Shown here piece by piece: positions 6,058 through 10,199 of a stretch of 10,199 nucleotides of DNA. Every line of letters begins with the position of its first letter. Within the stretch, counting starts at the first letter, position 1. Source of the stretch: Roseomonas sp. (GTDB lineage: Bacteria > Pseudomonadota > Alphaproteobacteria > Acetobacterales > Acetobacteraceae); assembly GCA_020249415.1 (NCBI GenBank), contig JADCFR010000003.1, positions 1-10,199 of the forward strand, in the 5' to 3' direction. The translations under genes were made by a program, and so were the position numbers. The notes under the pieces were generated by a model that did no database searches, was not told where the DNA came from, and saw only the letters and a list, made by a program, of their open reading frames with translations.

Positions 6058-6608
6058 CGCAGAAAACCGCCGAATACCGCCTGCCCGGCGACCCCACGGC
6101 GCGTGAGGTGGTGGAACGCACCATTCGCGTGGATCATGCCGGCGAATATGGCGCCAAGCGCATTTATGAGGGCCAATTGGCCATACTTGGCCGGACCAAA
6201 TACGGCCCGGTGATCGAACATATGAAGGCGCAGGAACAGGTCCATCTGGACACGTTTTCTCGCCTGATTGGTGAGCGCCGCGTGCGCCCAACCGCGCTGC
6301 TGCCCTTCTGGCATGTTGCCGGCTTTGCGCTGGGTGCGGCCACCGCTTTGCTTGGCCATCGCGGCGCCATGGCCTGCACAGTCGCCGTCGAAGAAGCGAT
6401 TGATGAGCATTACCGTGCCCAGGAAGACATTCTTGGTGATGATGAGGCAACACTTCGCGCCGATATCGCCCGCTTCCGTGCCGAGGAGCTGGAGCATCGC
6501 GATACGGGGCTGGAACACGAAGCAGAACAGGCGCCGGCCTATCGGCTGCTGAGCGCCGCAATCAAGACCGGCTGCAAGATCGCCATCAAAATCAGTGAGC
6601 GCGTGTGA
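6054..6608 (+). CDS. coq7: Coq7, demethoxyubiquinone hydroxylase
   Basis: This 184-residue diiron monooxygenase catalyses the hydroxylation of demethoxyubiquinone, the next-to-last ring step of ubiquinone synthesis, at the inner face of the membrane. All six expected iron ligands are visible: Glu31 (RVDHAGEYGA), Glu61 and His64 (AQEQVH), Glu113 (AVEEAIDEHY), Glu145 and His148 (EELEH). Spacings of the first four agree with human COQ7 (Glu60, Glu90, His93, Glu142). A hydrophobic stretch around 82-100 fits the membrane-facing helix. AAGGAG lies 7 nt before the ATG, which overlaps the dsbB stop. The organism therefore makes ubiquinone by the oxygen-dependent route at this step. Confidence 0.95.
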   Translation: MTQKTAEYRLPGDPTAREVVERTIRVDHAGEYGAKRIYEGQLAILGRTKYGPVIEHMKAQEQVHLDTFSRLIGERRVRPTALLPFWHVAGFALGAATALLGHRGAMACTVAVEEAIDEHYRAQEDILGDDEATLRADIARFRAEELEHRDTGLEHEAEQAPAYRLLSAAIKTGCKIAIKISERV

Positions 6609-7375
6609 TGCGCCGCGCCGCATGCGCCTTGCTTCTTGCCTTGGCAGTGCTGGGCTGTGCAAAACAAACGCTGCCGCCGGAAGCACAGCCGGTAACGCAA
6701 GCGCCGGTCCCGGATGTGACGATCACGCCGCTTTATCCCAATAGCATGCCCGGACCGCCAGGACCCGGCGGTGTTGCCGTGGCACCGGCCCAACCATCCG
6801 AGAGAACGCAAGCGGTGGCGGCACGCCTGCCCCTGCGCGTCGGGCCCTGGGTGCGCGCTGTCGGCCCACCCGATGAGGGTGCGATCGCGCGCAATGGGCT
6901 GAGCCAGCTCTTCGTCCGCTACACGCTGCCCGGCCAAGGAAGCTGGGCCACGGTTGCGGTGAATGATCACGGCGTGGAAGTGCCGGATGGCTTTGCCTCA
7001 GCCGCCGTGGCCGCCGGCTATGAAGCGAGCAAGGCCAGCGTGCGCACCAGCGCGCCGGGTGGTGTCGCGCGCATGCGCCTGGTCTGGATTCCAGACGCGC
7101 CTTCGCAACGCTGCGTGACCGGCCGCGTGGTGCTGCAAGGCCAGGGCTCGCTGCATGTGGCGTGTTCCACCGGCGTTGCCGGGCAGGAATTGCGCGTGCG
7201 GGTAACGGCGACCTTTCGCCCCGGCGATTCAGGGCGATTATTCGAATTGGAAGGGGAGGTAGCGCGGCTGATTGCGGAGGTGACGCGCGCCGCCGCCGGG
7301 CTTCAGCCAAGCCCCGGCGTGCGGTCAGACGGGCGCGTTTTCATTCCTCGGTTTGGCGCTGAGGCGATGTTGTAG
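6608..7375 (+). CDS. Proline-rich lipoprotein of unknown function
   Basis: This 255-residue protein has a lipoprotein signal (MRRAACALLLALAVLGC, lipid anchor probably Cys17), then a Pro/Ala/Val-rich linker (about 22-68) and a globular domain (about 75-255). The domain includes VGPWVRAVGPPDEGAIARNG, QLFVRYTLPG and MRLVWIPDAPSQRCVTGRV. I do not recognise the domain and assign no function. The mature part has two further cysteines, Cys169 and Cys186, flanking two predicted strands, which could form a disulfide. The ATG at 6608 overlaps the coq7 stop by one base (TGATG); a GTG three bases earlier is an alternative start. The overlap makes it the third gene of the dsbB-coq7 operon, likely exported and membrane-anchored in the periplasm. 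Confidence 0.82.
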   Translation: MRRAACALLLALAVLGCAKQTLPPEAQPVTQAPVPDVTITPLYPNSMPGPPGPGGVAVAPAQPSERTQAVAARLPLRVGPWVRAVGPPDEGAIARNGLSQLFVRYTLPGQGSWATVAVNDHGVEVPDGFASAAVAAGYEASKASVRTSAPGGVARMRLVWIPDAPSQRCVTGRVVLQGQGSLHVACSTGVAGQELRVRVTATFRPGDSGRLFELEGEVARLIAEVTRAAAGLQPSPGVRSDGRVFIPRFGAEAML

Positions 7376-7449
7376 CGTGGACGTCAATGTCCCCGGACCA
7401 AGTATCCAAGGCGCGAAAGGCCACCCCATTTGATTTATGAAGAACAGCA

Positions 7450-7482
7450 CCAGGCCTGGCACCCTGGCGTCACAAACCAGGG
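7450..7482. terminator. Overlapping inverted repeats between convergent genes
   Basis: The gap between the lipoprotein stop (7375) and the recA stop (7508) holds CCAGGCCTGG (7450-7459) and CCCTGG-N9-CCAGGG (7462-7482, 6-bp stem). The arms of the two can also pair with each other, giving alternative folds. No T-tract follows on either strand. The placement suggests a bidirectional terminator, but the sequence support is modest. The remaining bases of this gap show nothing else. Confidence 0.35.
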
Positions 7483-7507
7483 CCGCGCAGGCAGCAGGTG
7501 AGGGCGA

Positions 7508-8554
<1,047 letters not shown>

Positions 8555-8731
8555 GCTGCACCCCTGATGCTGGAGAGTAACCCGTGATGATTTCAACCAT
8601 AACGCGATTTTGGTCAGAACTACCACAACTTATGGCAGGGAGACCAGAAAATTCGTCAGAGCCCCGCTACAAGGCCCTGCGGCCTCGATTCGGTGCAAGG
8701 GGAAGATGCCGGAAGGATAGGGATTTGGCAA

Positions 8732-8746
8732 GAACAAAAATGGAAC
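8732..8746 (-). promoter_or_regulatory. LexA (SOS) box upstream of recA
   Basis: On the minus strand the sequence is GTTC-CATTTTT-GTTC, an exact match to the alphaproteobacterial direct-repeat SOS box GTTC-N7-GTTC. It lies 177 nt upstream of the recA start. A possible -35/-10 pair (TTGCCA, 17 nt, CATCTT) begins just downstream of it, but I hold that pair with low confidence. The position implies repression of recA by LexA until DNA damage. Confidence 0.85.
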
Positions 8747-8751
8747 ATTGG

Positions 8752-8772
8752 CGATTTCTTGCCCTGAAATCG
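8752..8772. other. Perfect 7-bp inverted repeat upstream of the LexA box
   Basis: CGATTTC (8752-8758) and GAAATCG (8766-8772) flank a 7-nt loop. It lies 24 nt past the stop of the solute-receptor gene and 5 nt beyond the LexA box. It could end the upstream transcript, though no T-tract follows, or be an operator-like site for recA. The rest of the 242-nt gap (8555-8796) holds the recA leader and promoter and no convincing gene. Confidence 0.35.
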
Positions 8773-8796
8773 TCACTTTTGGCGAAGGCCGTGTCG

Positions 8797-9777
8797 TCAC
8801 CCCGCCGCGCGAATACCCCGGCTCCTGATCACCTCACCCCATTTGGCAAGCTCCCGGGTCCAATACGCGTCAAACTCCGCCGGGCTATCGCCAATCGGCT
8901 CTGTCCCTTGCGTGATCATCTGCTGGCGGAAGGCCGGATCATCCACCGCCGCGCGCACCGCGCCCGCCAGCCGTTCCACCACCACGCTCGGCAGGCCGGC
9001 CGGGCCCATCAGCGCCATATCGGTCGAGGAATCAAACCCAGTCACACCTGATTCCGCCAGCGTCGGCAAATCCGGCAGCAAGGAACTACGCGTGGCTGTT
9101 CCCACCGCCAGCAGCTTCAGCGTCCCCGCGGCACGATGCGGCAGCGATGACACCGCATCAATGAAGGACATTTGCGTCTCCCCAGCCACCACAGCCTGCA
9201 TGGAAGGCGCGCCGCCGCGATAGGGCACATGCATCATGCGCAAGCCCGCAATCGCCATCAGCATTTCCGTCGCCAAATGGCTGGAAGCACCAATGCCGGC
9301 AGAGGAAAAGAAGATCTGATCCGGCCGGTCACGAACATAATCCAGGAATTCCGCAATAGTGTTCACCGGCAGCGCGGGATGCACGCAAAGCGCCTGCGGC
9401 GTGCGCCCGACCAGGCTGATCCCAATGAAATCCGCGCGATTATCGTAAGGCAGCGGGTTGATCAGATGGGGCGCGATGGCATAGGTGCTATTGGTCGCGA
9501 ATAGCAGCGTATAGCCATCCGGCCGCGCGCGCGCGACTGCGCCATGGCCGATAGTGCCCGATGCGCCAGCGCGATTATCCACCACGAATTGCTGCCCGAA
9601 AGCTGATGTGAAGCGCTGCGCGAAAAGCCGCGCCATGGTGTCGGAAGACCCACCTGCCGGCCAGGGATTGATGATCTGCACCGGGCGCGTTGGCCAGACT
9701 TCCTGCGCGGAGGCTGTGTGGAGTGCGGGCGCGGCGAGCAAGCCAGCCAGAACCACGCGGCGTTGGATGGAATGCAT
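8797..9777 (-). CDS. Bug/TctC-family periplasmic solute-binding protein
   Basis: This 326-residue protein has a signal peptide (1-24, with Arg6-Arg7 then VVLAGLLAAPAL; cleavage probably in ASA-QE). Family landmarks are PWPAGGSSD (38-46), VDNRAGASGTIG (66-77) and ARARPDGYTLL (82-92), all typical of tripartite tricarboxylate transporter receptors (Bug proteins). It binds a small carboxylated or amide ligand in the periplasm; the ligand is unknown. No TctA or TctB membrane genes are seen here, as is common for these abundant orphan receptors. AAGGATG, overlapping the upstream stop, precedes the ATG at 9777. It begins 11 nt after the HyuA-type gene, so the two are very likely cotranscribed and the receptor may recognise the enzyme's substrate. 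The twin arginine hints at Tat export but is not decisive. Confidence 0.93.
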   Translation of the reverse strand: MHSIQRRVVLAGLLAAPALHTASAQEVWPTRPVQIINPWPAGGSSDTMARLFAQRFTSAFGQQFVVDNRAGASGTIGHGAVARARPDGYTLLFATNSTYAIAPHLINPLPYDNRADFIGISLVGRTPQALCVHPALPVNTIAEFLDYVRDRPDQIFFSSAGIGASSHLATEMLMAIAGLRMMHVPYRGGAPSMQAVVAGETQMSFIDAVSSLPHRAAGTLKLLAVGTATRSSLLPDLPTLAESGVTGFDSSTDMALMGPAGLPSVVVERLAGAVRAAVDDPAFRQQMITQGTEPIGDSPAEFDAYWTRELAKWGEVIRSRGIRAAG

Positions 9778-9788
9778 GGAAGCATCCT

Positions 9789-10199
9789 TCAGCTTTGGCT
9801 CAATTCAATGACCAGATTGCGGTGCCTGTCCACGGAAACCTGCGCGCCGGGAGAGATGACGCAGGTTGATTCGCGTTCTTCCACCAGCGCCGGCCCGGCA
9901 AAAGCCGCCCCGGGGGCCAGCCGATAGCGGTCATACACCGCGCAATCGCACCAGCCATGGCCTTCAAATAGCGCATGCCGGCTGCCGCGCCGCGCTTCTC
10001 CAGCTTCGGCCTTTTGTGCGCCTTCCATGGCGATATCGCGCCCGGGCGCTGAGGCCGCCAGCCGCCAGGTGAGTGCTTCAATCGGCAGCCCATCCAGCGC
10101 GCGGCCAAAGCGTTCGCGATAGGCGGCCAGAAAATTCTGCTCAATCGCCGCGACATCATCCGCACCGGGCGTCAGGCTTGGCATCGGTACGGGGATTTC
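9789..10199 (-). CDS. Hydantoinase/oxoprolinase subunit A (HyuA-type), C-terminal part only
   Basis: Only the last 136 residues are visible; the start lies beyond the right edge. Helical sequence with FLAAYRERFGRALDGLPIEALTWRL is followed by a beta-rich end with GPALVEERESTCVISPGAQVSVDRHRNLVI. This is the characteristic C-terminus of HyuA-type proteins, ATP-dependent subunits that with a HyuB partner hydrolyse 5-oxoproline or hydantoins; the same fold serves in acetone and acetophenone carboxylases. The ATP-binding half is outside the window, so substrate and completeness cannot be judged. The downstream partner here is a Bug-type receptor rather than hyuB, which may lie upstream of the visible part. 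Confidence 0.82.
   Translation of the reverse strand, partial: EIPVPMPSLTPGADDVAAIEQNFLAAYRERFGRALDGLPIEALTWRLAASAPGRDIAMEGAQKAEAGEARRGSRHALFEGHGWCDCAVYDRYRLAPGAAFAGPALVEERESTCVISPGAQVSVDRHRNLVIELSQS

Noticed and set aside
5811..6686. Minus-strand open frame of 291 codons opposite dsbB and coq7
   Set aside because: Antisense to two genes with complete catalytic residues; no own motifs.
8555..8626. N-terminal extension of RecA by 24 residues
   Set aside because: The conserved RecA start and a ribosome site place initiation at 8554.
8584..9051. Possible small plus-strand gene over the recA promoter region
   Set aside because: It overlaps the receptor gene antisense and the recA leader; the translation is basic low-complexity sequence with no ribosome site I could support.

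Overview
The window is a GC-rich stretch of chromosome from an alphaproteobacterium, probably a relative of the Acetobacteraceae/Rhodospirillales. Two things support this: an ubiquinone-using gene set (Coq7, DsbB), and a direct-repeat LexA box (GTTC-N7-GTTC) of alphaproteobacterial type upstream of recA. The finer placement is inference from overall gene style. Coding density is high and no rRNA, tRNA, IS element, phage gene or CRISPR array was found.

Left half, all on the minus strand (reading from right to left): a glutathione S-transferase and a small cupin protein (4482-5490); a palindromic intergenic repeat; a DadA-like FAD amine/D-amino-acid oxidoreductase (3144-4385); a hairpin; a small secreted beta-rich protein of unknown role (2712-3071); then a tight block of oxyR (1680-2585), a DUF533/TerB-like protein (947-1654) and an acyl-CoA dehydrogenase-superfamily gene that runs off the left edge (1-936). 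That last gene resembles 3-sulfinopropanoyl-CoA desulfinase more than an ordinary acyl-CoA dehydrogenase.

Middle, plus strand: dsbB, coq7 and a proline-rich lipoprotein gene (5581-7375), joined by overlapping stop and start codons. DsbB passes electrons from thiol oxidation to ubiquinone and Coq7 acts late in ubiquinone synthesis, so the first two genes are functionally linked. The lipoprotein is unrecognised.

Right part, minus strand: recA (7508-8554) with a long leader and an upstream LexA box, facing the lipoprotein gene tail to tail. Upstream of it are a Bug/TctC-type periplasmic solute receptor (8797-9777) and the C-terminal end of a HyuA-type hydantoinase/oxoprolinase subunit that enters from the right edge (9789-10199).

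Most of the window is ordinary housekeeping, redox and catabolic gene content, and I do not see a clear undescribed defence or mobile system. The points most worth checking are the desulfinase-like enzyme sharing a probable transcript with OxyR, the compound palindrome after the cupin gene, and the unknown lipoprotein locked to dsbB-coq7.
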